From Proteinivorax tanatarense (GTDB taxonomy: Bacteria > Bacillota > Proteinivoracia > Proteinivoracales > Proteinivoracaceae), in contig NZ_CP158367.1 of assembly GCF_040267685.1 (NCBI RefSeq), positions 2,170,001 through 2,234,000 of the forward strand: a DNA stretch of 64,000 nucleotides, in the 5' to 3' direction. Positions 14,897 through 23,073 of the stretch are shown one piece after another; the stretch's first letter is position 1; each line of letters opens with the position of its first letter. The translations under genes and the position numbers were made by a program. A model generated the notes under the pieces. The model was not told the origin of the DNA and made no database searches. It was given only the letters and a program-made list of their open reading frames with translations.

Positions 14897-16159
14897 ATGG
14901 AACAAACAAAAAAAGCTATACTGGTGGGAGTAAATTTAAAAAACAACCTAGATTTTCAATACTCTATGGAAGAGTTAGCTAATTTGGCAGATGCCTGCGG
15001 TATTGTCGTGATAGAAAAAGTAGTTCAAAACTTAGATCATATAAATACATCCCACTATGTGGGAAAAGGGAAAGTAAACGACATACATCAGCTGGTACAG
15101 CAGGAGGAAAGTGATCTTGTTATATTTAACAACGAGCTTTCTCCTTCACAGATTAGAAACCTAGAAGAAGGCTTAAACTGTACAATTATGGATAGAACCA
15201 GCCTTATTTTGGATATTTTTTACCAACGGGCAAAAACAAAAGAAGCAAAACTTCAGGTGGAAATAGCACAGCTTCAGTACATGCTGCCTCGACTAAGAAA
15301 TTCTGAACTATCTTTGGAGCAACAACGGGGTGGCACAGGAACTATCATGAGAGGAGCTGGAGAAACAAAGCTGGAGCTTGATAGACGTAAAATTCAAAAG
15401 CAAATTTCTGAGCTTAACAAACAGCTTAAGGACTTAGTTGCAAGAAGACAAACACAGCGAAAACAAAGACAAAAATCTAATGTTCCGGTTATTTCGTTGG
15501 TAGGCTACACCAACGCTGGCAAATCCACTGTTATGAACTCCATGCTAGAAACCTATAACCCTGAGGCTGAAAAGTCAGTGTATGAAGAAGATATGCTATT
15601 TGCCACGCTTCGCACCTCAGTTAGAAACATTACCCTGTTTGATAATAAGTCTTTCCTATTAACTGACACAGTAGGGTTTGTAAGCGACCTACCTCACCAT
15701 CTTGTAAAAGCGTTTCGTTCAACTTTAGAAGAGGTTACAGAGTCTGACCTTTTAGTTCACGTTGTTGATTATTCAAACCCAAGTTATGAAAAACAGATTG
15801 AAGTAACTAATAGTACTTTAAGGGATATAGGAGTTAAAGATATCCCAGTAATTTATGCATACAACAAATGCGACCTTACAGATTTACGCATCCCGAAAAT
15901 TAACGGGGAGAAGGTATATCTTTCCGCTAAACAAAAAGTAGGGCTTAAAGAGCTGACCGAGCTTATCGAAAACAAAATTTTTACTGACTATGTAAAATGT
16001 GAGTTGGTAATCCCTTATGATAGAGGGGATGTAGTTTCATATTTCAACGAAAACGCCACAATCATATCCACTAGCTATGAAAAGGAAGGAACTAAGATAA
16101 AGGTTGAGTGTAAAGAGAAAGATCTAGATAAGCATCAAGAGTTTGTGCTTAGTTGTTAA
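14897..16159 (+). CDS. hflX: Ribosome-associated GTPase HflX
   Basis: 420 residues. Splits stalled or hibernating 70S ribosomes and, in some Gram-positives, gives resistance to ribosome-targeting antibiotics. N-terminal HflX domain with HYVGKGK, glycine-rich RGAGETKLELDRR before a coiled linker (about 163-195), then the G domain with Walker A GYTNAGKS (203-210), DTVGF and NKCD. ATG at 14897 follows GGAGGGG. The long leader with two mini-ORFs and a terminator-like hairpin suggests expression is induced when ribosomes stall. Confidence 0.95.
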   Translation: MEQTKKAILVGVNLKNNLDFQYSMEELANLADACGIVVIEKVVQNLDHINTSHYVGKGKVNDIHQLVQQEESDLVIFNNELSPSQIRNLEEGLNCTIMDRTSLILDIFYQRAKTKEAKLQVEIAQLQYMLPRLRNSELSLEQQRGGTGTIMRGAGETKLELDRRKIQKQISELNKQLKDLVARRQTQRKQRQKSNVPVISLVGYTNAGKSTVMNSMLETYNPEAEKSVYEEDMLFATLRTSVRNITLFDNKSFLLTDTVGFVSDLPHHLVKAFRSTLEEVTESDLLVHVVDYSNPSYEKQIEVTNSTLRDIGVKDIPVIYAYNKCDLTDLRIPKINGEKVYLSAKQKVGLKELTELIENKIFTDYVKCELVIPYDRGDVVSYFNENATIISTSYEKEGTKIKVECKEKDLDKHQEFVLSC

Positions 16160-16214
16160 AAGCAGTTTGATAGAAGATAGTTGGATGGTTGGATAGGTGC
16201 ATGAGTGTATGAGT

Positions 16215-16244
16215 GTAGAGGTGGTTCTCTGTGTCCACCTCTGA
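16215..16244. repeat. Palindromic dispersed repeat, copy 5
   Basis: Arms AGAGGTGG / CCACCTCT; nearly identical to 8349-8378. The 16160-16740 gap contains this copy, copy 6, repeat C (16476-16508), two direct repeats TTCAGCGCTTTTCCGTG (16609-16625, 16644-16660) with the second preceded by C, and low-complexity GAGTGTATGAGTGTA, with no gene I can support. Confidence 0.75.
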
Positions 16245-16298
16245 TTTTTTTGGCTCAATATCAATTAAAAACTTCCATCGGGGATGCCATTTACTGAT

Positions 16299-16325
16299 GT
16301 GGTCGGCACAGAGGCCGACCACTAC
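16299..16325. repeat. Palindromic dispersed repeat, copy 6
   Basis: GTGGTCGG-CACAGAGG-CCGACCAC, preceded by GGATGCCATTTACTG as copy 3 is. The copy 5/copy 6 pair parallels the copy 2/copy 3 pair in order and spacing (84 versus 89 bases). Confidence 0.75.
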
Positions 16326-16475
16326 CTATTTGAGGGGATATTTGGCAGAGCATTAGTTATAAAGGCATCGGCTACTGAATATTAGTAGTTAGTAATCAGC
16401 GGTCAGAAATTAGTAAGTATGCCCTGACCGGTTTTACCAATGCCTTACCTCCTATTACAGATTACCACTACTCGT

Positions 16476-16508
16476 GTAGCTAATTTCGAAAATTCCGTGG
16501 GCATTTTT
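16476..16508 (-). repeat. Inverted dispersed repeat C, right copy
   Basis: Reverse complement of 8252-8284 with one difference. The two copies face each other across 8.2 kb containing the two-component system, recQ and hflX. Confidence 0.7.
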
Positions 16509-16700
16509 AAAAGGCTCTGCTTTGGGGTCAGCGGACAGTTGGACAGCAGAAAGTTGGAAAGGTGATTGCACAACCACTTCTATTTTTGCAGTGGTTTAGT
16601 TATATATTTTCAGCGCTTTTCCGTGAGGTCTACCAAAACGGTCTTCAGCGCTTTTCCGTGCGGGGCGGTTTTTGTTTTCGATATTAGGTTTAAATTGAAC

Positions 16701-16743
16701 AAAAAAGGTAAGCTGCAGCTTTGGCTGTAGCTTACCTTTTTTT
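16701..16743 (-). terminator. Terminator of the tungsten-enzyme operon
   Basis: Stem AAAAAAGGTAAGCT...AGCTTACCTTTTTT closes the minus-strand operon directly after the stop of the ThiF-like gene. Confidence 0.85.
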
Positions 16744-17434
16744 AACTTAACTCTATTACCTCATATTCTTGGTCAAGTGTGTTTATATTTAACAACTTAT
16801 TTCTAAGCAATTCGCCTCTTGCTATTAGTAGCTTTAGCGCTTCACTTACCTGTATAGATGCTACCAAAGCAGGGGTAAAGGATGGATTTCCTAGCTCTTT
16901 TTCTACCCCGCTATTCTGGTCTGTTTTATAAATCTTGCTTAGAGTGTCATCTCCAGGTAGGATAGTTGTTACCTGGCCATACCATCCTGCTATTGCTCCG
17001 TGTATTAGTGGCATTTGTAGCTCTTTGGATACCTCTTGTAAAGTAAGCCTTGCTTCTATATTATCTAAGGCATCAATCACAATGTCATGCCCTTTAAGAA
17101 TTCTTTCCCCATTATCATCGCTAAGCTTTTCGTTAATCGGCACCACCTTTACATCTGAATTGACAAGCTGTGCCCTAGCTTTAGCTGCTTGTGATTTAAG
17201 ATTTCCTAGGGACTTAACATCGGATAAAAGCTGGCGATTTAGATTTGTCTCATCAAACCTATCGTAGTCAACGACGGTGACATGCCCTACACCTAATCTA
17301 ACAAGCATTTCTATAATATGCCCCCCTAAACCGCCACAGCCAACAACACATATTTTATACCTTTTTAAGCTATCGTTTTCTTTTTGTGACAACATGTTCA
17401 TGTTTTTAATATACCTTTTCACTTTATCCACCAC
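16742..17434 (-). CDS. ThiF/MoeB-family adenylyltransferase
   Basis: 230 residues. E1-like enzyme expected to adenylate the C-terminal Gly-Gly of a MoaD/ThiS-type sulfur carrier. Nucleotide-binding GCGGLGGH near residue 34, VDYDRFDETNLNRQ with the ATP-contacting residues, and ALDNIEAR. It lacks the paired CxxC zinc ligands and rhodanese domain of full-length MoeB proteins. GTG start at 17434 overlaps the carrier gene by 11 bases, indicating coupling. Context points to sulfur delivery for the tungsten pterin cofactor. Confidence 0.88.
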   Translation of the reverse strand: MVDKVKRYIKNMNMLSQKENDSLKRYKICVVGCGGLGGHIIEMLVRLGVGHVTVVDYDRFDETNLNRQLLSDVKSLGNLKSQAAKARAQLVNSDVKVVPINEKLSDDNGERILKGHDIVIDALDNIEARLTLQEVSKELQMPLIHGAIAGWYGQVTTILPGDDTLSKIYKTDQNSGVEKELGNPSFTPALVASIQVSEALKLLIARGELLRNKLLNINTLDQEYEVIELS

Positions 17435-17660
17435 CTACCGGCGGGAAAATAGATACAACATCTCCATCAGATAGCTCGGTATTTAGTGAACCATCTCTAC
17501 CATTAACTAAAAGTATCGCTATATCCCCTTCGTCAATCTGTAATTGTTCTGCTATTACTTTCGGGGTTACACTGCTAGTAGAAAAACTCATTGTATTTTT
17601 TTTCCAACGACCTTCTCTCAAAGTAGCAAAAAGTCTAACTTCAATTTCCACACATTCCAC
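17424..17660 (-). CDS. MoaD/ThiS-family sulfur carrier protein
   Basis: 78 residues, ubiquitin-like, beginning with a RLFATLREGR strand and ending FPPVGGG; the terminal Gly-Gly is what a ThiF-type enzyme activates. Lies between the radical SAM maturase and the ThiF-like gene in the aor operon, so it probably serves synthesis of the tungsten bis-pyranopterin cofactor rather than thiamine. Confidence 0.9.
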   Translation of the reverse strand: MECVEIEVRLFATLREGRWKKNTMSFSTSSVTPKVIAEQLQIDEGDIAILLVNGRDGSLNTELSDGDVVSIFPPVGGG

Positions 17661-17663
17661 CTC

Positions 17664-18704
17664 CTAAGGGCAAACAACTATGTTCCTAGCCCAAATACAA
17701 TCACTGCATGACGGTGAAACACCATAACAGTTTGTATCGGCATCATTTACCATGTCACACCCCTCCACCAGATCACAATCTGTACAGGATGGGTATAAGT
17801 TATTGTAGACACTATTTCTAAACTCTGTGTATTCTTTGCTTTGCCATATTGCTTGTATATCACTACAGTTTAGATCTCCAAAGCTTTTAGCCCTTATGTT
17901 TTTTTCTCTACCAAATACATATTCTTTAGAATCATGAGCAAACCGATAACAAGGTGTAACTTGACCTGTTGAAGTTATAAAAGTTGCTCCCTCTATTATG
18001 AAATTACATCGTCTTTCAGTTTTAAGCTCAATGTTGGGAATAAATAGGTTAACTCCTTTAGAAAATGAGTAGTTTCTTACTCTGCTAAACAACTGCTTCA
18101 CTTCTTTATTTTCATATCGAGTGTAAAGTATCTTGTCAGCATTTTTTTCATCTTGAGGCAGTAAGTTTGAGATAATAAGTTTTTCTATATTTAATTCTGC
18201 ACACAAATCAATTAATCCGAAAATATCATCGATGTTGTCTCGGCTAGCTACAAACTGAACTTGAACATGAGGACTTTTACTTCCTCTGCCCCTTTTGGCT
18301 TTGTCTATCTTTTTTATTCCTGTTATTACTTTGTCTAAGTTAGCGCCCCTAAGATTCTCATAGCAGTCTCTAAGACCGTCAATGGATATTACAATTACGT
18401 CAACATATTCTGACAATAGATCAATATTATTTTCATTTAATAAGGTGCCATTTGTAGTTACAGTGAGATGGTAATCCTGCAAAAGCCATAAAGCTTTTTC
18501 AAATAAAGGTGAGTATGTTGGCTCCCCTATCCCCCCTAACATTATTTCATCTAAGTTATTAACTTTACTGATTTGCTGTTTTATATTTTCTAAGAGGCTC
18601 TCTTTCATGTGCTGTGGTCTATGCGCCCAAGCTTCTCTATAACATATTTTGCAGTTAAGATTGCATTTATCGGTAAGTTCTAAGTAAACCTTTTTTAGAT
18701 TCAT
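17664..18704 (-). CDS. Radical SAM protein, probable tungsten-cofactor oxidoreductase maturase
   Basis: 346 residues with CNLNCKICY near residue 14 (CxxxCxxC for the SAM-binding [4Fe-4S]), GGIGEPTYS, and a Cys-rich C-terminal part (CYRF, CTDCDLVEGC, CSDC) of SPASM type for auxiliary clusters. Proteins of this architecture next to aldehyde:ferredoxin oxidoreductases are assigned as tungsten-cofactor maturases. ATG at 18704 follows AAGGA; stop is 3 bases from the carrier gene. Exact reaction unknown. Confidence 0.85.
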   Translation of the reverse strand: MNLKKVYLELTDKCNLNCKICYREAWAHRPQHMKESLLENIKQQISKVNNLDEIMLGGIGEPTYSPLFEKALWLLQDYHLTVTTNGTLLNENNIDLLSEYVDVIVISIDGLRDCYENLRGANLDKVITGIKKIDKAKRGRGSKSPHVQVQFVASRDNIDDIFGLIDLCAELNIEKLIISNLLPQDEKNADKILYTRYENKEVKQLFSRVRNYSFSKGVNLFIPNIELKTERRCNFIIEGATFITSTGQVTPCYRFAHDSKEYVFGREKNIRAKSFGDLNCSDIQAIWQSKEYTEFRNSVYNNLYPSCTDCDLVEGCDMVNDADTNCYGVSPSCSDCIWARNIVVCP

Positions 18705-18734
18705 ACCGCTAATCCTTTCTGATAAGTTTATTTA

Positions 18735-18767
18735 ACAAAAGGACTCCCAAAAGGAAGTCCTTTTTGT
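18735..18767 (-). terminator. Intra-operon hairpin after aor
   Basis: Stem ACAAAAGGACT / AGTCCTTTTTGT with T-rich flank on the minus strand. Being between aor and its maturase gene, it probably terminates only part of transcription, giving more enzyme than maturase. Confidence 0.65.
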
Positions 18768-18791
18768 GTCTAAGTTATATTAAATATATTA

Positions 18792-20582
18792 TTAAATATC
18801 CAGCTTTTTAAGTTTTTCTTTTGTAGGAACTCCCTCTTCATCCCAGCCTCTAACTTCATAATACTCAGGAAGAAGTTGGTCTAGCTTATGAGTCCACCCT
18901 TTTGATGGGCCATCTGGAATAGGCTCTTCTAGCAACCTCTTTGGAAGCTTATCTTGTTTTTTGTCAATACCAGCTTCTAGGTTAAATAGCTTTTCAATAT
19001 TCCAGATTCTATCTCCAGCTTCTAAAATTGTTTCTGCTGTATGGTCGGTACCACAAACAGCGTTATATAGGTCTGCATAATCCTCAGGCCCTAGAGCAAA
19101 TGAGGTAAACAGGCATAAACCTAAAGAATCTATACTAGCAGTTAAATCTTGGAATATTTTTGCCCATTGAGCTTTTCCTTCTAGAGAAAACTTATCTAGT
19201 TTTTCTGGAAGGCCCAAAATTTCTGGCGAAATCAGGTATCCCCTTACATGACAACCTCCACGGTTTGAGGTAGCATATTGAAGACCTTGCCCTTGTATAG
19301 CTCTCGGGTCATAAGCAGGAATCTCTAGTTTTTTAACACTCATAGAAAGTTCTGGAGCTCCATAAGATTCTGCTAATCTATGGGATCCTTCCGCCATTTT
19401 AGCACCCAATCCATCTGCTCTTCCAATCTTTTTCGTCCATTCAATTACAGCCTCAGTATTGCCAAACTCTAAAGGTGTACCATCAACTTCTTCATCTTTA
19501 ATATAGTCTTTTTGGTAGAGCTCCATAGCTGCAGCTATAGTAGCTCCCACAGAAATTGTATCGATACCCATTTCATTACACCAATAGTTCGCTTTTATAA
19601 CAGCTTCTAAATCTGACACACCGCAGTCCGCTCCGAAAGCCCAGATTGTTTCGTATTCCGGTCCACCAGCTTCTAAATCGCCAACTTTACAGTGCCTACC
19701 ACAGGCTATAGGACATCTATAACAGGCTGTTTTTTTAACCAAGTATTTATCAGCCAGCGTTTCACCACTTATATCTTCAGCTTTATCAAAAAAAGCTTTT
19801 TGAAAGTTGTCAGTTGGGAAAGCTCCATTTTCATTTATAATATTTACAAGTACTGCGGTTCCATAAGTAGGAAGTCCTTCTCCTGTAACTCCATTTTCTC
19901 TTATCTTTTTTACCGCTTTTGGAAATACTTCTTTTAGTTTTGCTTCGTTGTGGATTTTTACCTTGCCAGTCCCCTTAACCGTTATTGCTTTTAAATTTTT
20001 AGAACCCATAACAGCTCCTACTCCAGACCTCCCAGCTGCTCTATCTATATCATTCATGACAGCAGCCAAGTTCGATAAATTTTCGCCACCAGGTCCAATT
20101 GTCAACACTTTAGTTTTTTGAGGATAAATTTCTTCCAGCGCTTTAGTAGTTTCGGAAACTGTTTTGCCCCATAAAAAGTCTGCATCTTTTATTTCTATAG
20201 AATCATCATCGATGTTAATGTAAACAGGACTATCCGCCTTATCCTCCACTATGATAACATCATAGCCTGCCGCCTTTAATTCAGCACCCCAATAACCACC
20301 AGAGTTAGAACTAGCCACTGTGCCAGAAAGTGGTGATTTAGTCACTACCATATATCTTCCTCCTGTAGGAGTTGGAGTTCCAGTTAGTGGTCCAGCTACC
20401 ACAATAAACTTATTTTCAGGACTTAAAGGTTCTACATTAGGATCTACTTCATCAGTTAAAATTTTAGTCCCTAATCCTCTTCCACCAATATACTTTTTAG
20501 CCATAGCCAAATCTAAGTCTTCAACTTTAAAGCTTTTCTCTTTAAGATTAACTCTTAAAATCTTTCCATTATACCCATACAT
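18792..20582 (-). CDS. aor: Tungsten-dependent aldehyde:ferredoxin oxidoreductase
   Basis: 596 residues, normal for the family. Oxidises aldehydes to carboxylic acids with ferredoxin as acceptor, or the reverse. The N-terminal domain (MYGYNGKILRVNL, GGRGLGTKIL) binds the bis-pyranopterin; ACYRCPIACGRHC and a later LGLC provide [4Fe-4S] ligands. ATG at 20582 follows GGAGG. A sigma-54 promoter lies upstream and an activator gene is adjacent, so expression is probably induced by a metabolite. The leader is about 225 bases long. Confidence 0.95.
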   Translation of the reverse strand: MYGYNGKILRVNLKEKSFKVEDLDLAMAKKYIGGRGLGTKILTDEVDPNVEPLSPENKFIVVAGPLTGTPTPTGGRYMVVTKSPLSGTVASSNSGGYWGAELKAAGYDVIIVEDKADSPVYINIDDDSIEIKDADFLWGKTVSETTKALEEIYPQKTKVLTIGPGGENLSNLAAVMNDIDRAAGRSGVGAVMGSKNLKAITVKGTGKVKIHNEAKLKEVFPKAVKKIRENGVTGEGLPTYGTAVLVNIINENGAFPTDNFQKAFFDKAEDISGETLADKYLVKKTACYRCPIACGRHCKVGDLEAGGPEYETIWAFGADCGVSDLEAVIKANYWCNEMGIDTISVGATIAAAMELYQKDYIKDEEVDGTPLEFGNTEAVIEWTKKIGRADGLGAKMAEGSHRLAESYGAPELSMSVKKLEIPAYDPRAIQGQGLQYATSNRGGCHVRGYLISPEILGLPEKLDKFSLEGKAQWAKIFQDLTASIDSLGLCLFTSFALGPEDYADLYNAVCGTDHTAETILEAGDRIWNIEKLFNLEAGIDKKQDKLPKRLLEEPIPDGPSKGWTHKLDQLLPEYYEVRGWDEEGVPTKEKLKKLDI

Positions 20583-20819
20583 ATAAATTCCTCCTTTGTA
20601 TTATATATTTCTAGGCGATTACAAAACTCTTTAACACTTGATATAACAGTGTTTTTATAACCAATTTCAAATATCCCCCTTACTACTTAGCGAAATGTTA
20701 TTCTGAGCCTAGGGTGAGAATCATTTCATTTTTCAAAGTAGTATATTCTTATGGAGATTTGAAATCTTTCCATTTTGTAATTACCTAATTATATACTTAA
20801 ATAAATATATATAATTAAA

Positions 20820-20834
20820 GCAAGAACCATACCA
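20820..20834 (-). promoter_or_regulatory. Sigma-54 (-24/-12) promoter of aor
   Basis: On the minus strand TGGTATG-GTTC-TTGC: GG and GC elements are exactly 12 bases apart as sigma-54 requires. A candidate activator site lies about 150 bases upstream at 20984-20999 and the adjacent gene encodes a sigma-54 activator. Confidence 0.7.
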
Positions 20835-20861
20835 TTTTTTCATGAAAGATTAAAAAAAGAA

Positions 20862-20903
20862 AAAACATTATAATAAGCTGTTTTAAGCTTAATATAATGT
20901 TTT
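20862..20903 (-). terminator. Terminator of the sigma-54 activator gene
   Basis: Long AT-rich stem AAAACATTATA / TATAATGTTTT with an inner AAGCT pairing, between the activator stop (20967) and the aor promoter. Confidence 0.7.
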
Positions 20904-20966
20904 GTAGCTGAATTTTTTTAATCTTCACTTGAAACACACGCCCCAAAACGGAACATTTGCTGTAGA

Positions 20967-22883
20967 TTACCCCCGTCCCAAACTGGAACACTGTTCAAAT
21001 TTAGAGCAATTTATTTTGTGCTTCTTTATTTTTCGGTATAAAGTATTTCTGCCAATTCCCAAAGTTTTAGCGCTATTAGTTATGTTCCCGTTGCTGCTCT
21101 TAAGAACTTTTATTATATGTTCTTTTTCTACTTGTTCCAAGGTTAAATCATCATCTAACACTGTATAGTCAAGATCACTACCGGATTTTGTATCTATTAA
21201 ATCTAAAAAATTAGGTACCTTCTCTGTATTTAACATAAGTTCTATTAAGTTTTCTAACTCTCTTATATTTCCAGGCCAATTATAATTCAACAATTTTTCC
21301 ATATGGTTCGCAGAAATTTCAACTTGCTTTTTATTAATTCTTTTTGAAATCCTATCCATGAAATAATCTATCAATAAAGGTATATCCTCTTTTCTTTCCC
21401 TAAGAGGCATTAACTTCAATGGGAGAACATTAAGTCTATAAAATAGATCTTTTCTAAAGTTTCCTTTTTTAACTTCATCAGATAACTTTTTGTTTGTTGC
21501 GGCAATAATACGTACATCTACCACAACTTCATTTGTGCTTCCAACCCTACTGACGGTTCCCTCCTCAATTACTCTTAGTAGCCTTGTTTGCATATCTAAA
21601 GGCATTTCCCCTATCTCATCTAAAAATATCGTTCCTCCATCAGCAATTTCAAACTTACCAGGATGGCCACTCCTTTTCGCCCCTGTAAAAGCTCCTTCAG
21701 CATAGCCAAACAATTCAGATTCAATTAAGTTTTTAGGTATAGCTCCACAGTTTATTGCTACAAAAGATTCTTTCCTCCTCCTACTATGGTTATGGATAGA
21801 TTGTGCAAACACTTCTTTTCCCGTTCCACTTTCCCCCATTATTAGTATTGTAGAACGACTATCAGAAATTTTTTTAGCAAACTGAACACTTTCGACAAAA
21901 TCTTTATTTGTGCCTATTATCTTATCAAAAGTATAGATAGCTTGCCTGCCCATAATTTTATTAGCAAGTTTTCTAACTTTCTTTACTTCTTTAAAAACAT
22001 AGACCACATCCTTTAATTTCCGTTTATGATCTAAGATAGGATGCACACTTAAGTTAAGCTGCAATATGTTGCGGTTTGCTTTTACAAAAACGTCTTCATC
22101 CAAAAAACTTTCTTTCTTTTTTATAGCTTTTACAGCGTTAGACCACTCACTAAAAACATCAGAAATATTCATGTTTTTCATTTCTAGATAATCATACCCA
22201 AACAGCTCGGTAGCATATTTGTTCAGAGTTTTTATGTTTCCCTCCAAATCAGCAGTTATGATTCCAGAAGGAATAGAATCAAGCATGGTATCTAAGAAAA
22301 TTTTAACGTTTTCTAATTCAGCATTTGAGCTTTTAGCCTCGAGCATTTTTTCTATTGCATTTACTGCAGCAACGACCATTCCTAAGCTATGAGGATGAAC
22401 TGAATCACTATATCCAGTTAAATTAAGAACACCTATTATTTCCCCTTTTGTGTCTCTAATTGGTGCAGCTGAACAGGTCCAGCGATGATATGCCGTAATA
22501 AAATGGTCTGCCCCTGATACTTGGACAGGTGTTTTTTCTGTAAGCGCTAAACTCATGGCATTTGTACCTATATTCTTTTCATCCATATACGCACCTGGAA
22601 TCATTTTAAGAGAAAAAGCTTCAGATAAAATTTTATCATCACCAATAACATCCAAGATACAACCTTTTTCATCTGTTAAAATAGTAAAAAAATTTGAGCC
22701 TTTAACAAAGTCATACAATTTTGATATAAAAGGCTTAGATAAGGTAATAAATTCACGTTTGTTTTCCATTTTATCTTGCAATTTTTCATTTCCTAATATT
22801 TTTTTACTGTACTTTATTTTTTTAGACAATCCGAGGTCTATGCAACGTTGGTGAGATTCTTTAATATACCTTTTATTTATCAC
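20967..22883 (-). CDS. Sigma-54-dependent transcriptional activator, AcoR-like
   Basis: 638 residues. The N-terminus (RYIKESHQRCIDLGLS) and a GAF-like sensory domain (about 55-180) resemble AcoR, followed by a PAS domain (about 195-300). The AAA+ domain has Walker A GESGTGKE (350-357) and the sigma-54 contact loop GAFTGA (397-402). A Fis-type helix-turn-helix (NITNSAKTLGIGRNTLYRKI) closes the protein. GTG start at 22883 has only a poor ribosome site. It is flanked by aor and nhaC, both with -24/-12 promoters, and probably activates both. Its ligand is not evident. Confidence 0.93.
   Translation of the reverse strand: MINKRYIKESHQRCIDLGLSKKIKYSKKILGNEKLQDKMENKREFITLSKPFISKLYDFVKGSNFFTILTDEKGCILDVIGDDKILSEAFSLKMIPGAYMDEKNIGTNAMSLALTEKTPVQVSGADHFITAYHRWTCSAAPIRDTKGEIIGVLNLTGYSDSVHPHSLGMVVAAVNAIEKMLEAKSSNAELENVKIFLDTMLDSIPSGIITADLEGNIKTLNKYATELFGYDYLEMKNMNISDVFSEWSNAVKAIKKKESFLDEDVFVKANRNILQLNLSVHPILDHKRKLKDVVYVFKEVKKVRKLANKIMGRQAIYTFDKIIGTNKDFVESVQFAKKISDSRSTILIMGESGTGKEVFAQSIHNHSRRRKESFVAINCGAIPKNLIESELFGYAEGAFTGAKRSGHPGKFEIADGGTIFLDEIGEMPLDMQTRLLRVIEEGTVSRVGSTNEVVVDVRIIAATNKKLSDEVKKGNFRKDLFYRLNVLPLKLMPLRERKEDIPLLIDYFMDRISKRINKKQVEISANHMEKLLNYNWPGNIRELENLIELMLNTEKVPNFLDLIDTKSGSDLDYTVLDDDLTLEQVEKEHIIKVLKSSNGNITNSAKTLGIGRNTLYRKIKKHKINCSKFEQCSSLGRG
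20984..20999. promoter_or_regulatory. Candidate upstream activator site for aor
   Basis: TGGAACACTGTTCAAA, a palindrome (GAACA-C-TGTTC) inside the 3' end of the activator gene. The core ACACTGTT recurs at 24654-24661 upstream of nhaC and, inverted, at 20645-20652 in the aor leader. Confidence 0.55.
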
Positions 22884-23036
22884 CTAAACCACTCCAGACA
22901 TAATTATTTAGCCTTCCTAAATAATTTCAACAACCCACCTTTAAATTCCTCTATTTACTTTAAATTACCCACCAAAGATATATACACCAGCATACCTAAA
23001 AAGGTTTATCTAATTCTTTAAACAAAAAGCTATAAA

Positions 23037-23070
23037 AAAACAACCTACTAAAATTTAGTAGGTTGTTTTA
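23037..23070 (-). terminator. Terminator of nhaC
   Basis: Stem AAAACAACCTACTA / TAGTAGGTTGTTTT, immediately after the stop codon at 23074. Confidence 0.88.
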
Positions 23071-23073
23071 CAG

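Noticed and set aside
14716-14946. 76-codon minus-strand frame opposite the hflX leader
   Set aside because: Overlaps the well-supported leader and hflX start in antisense; no ribosome site.
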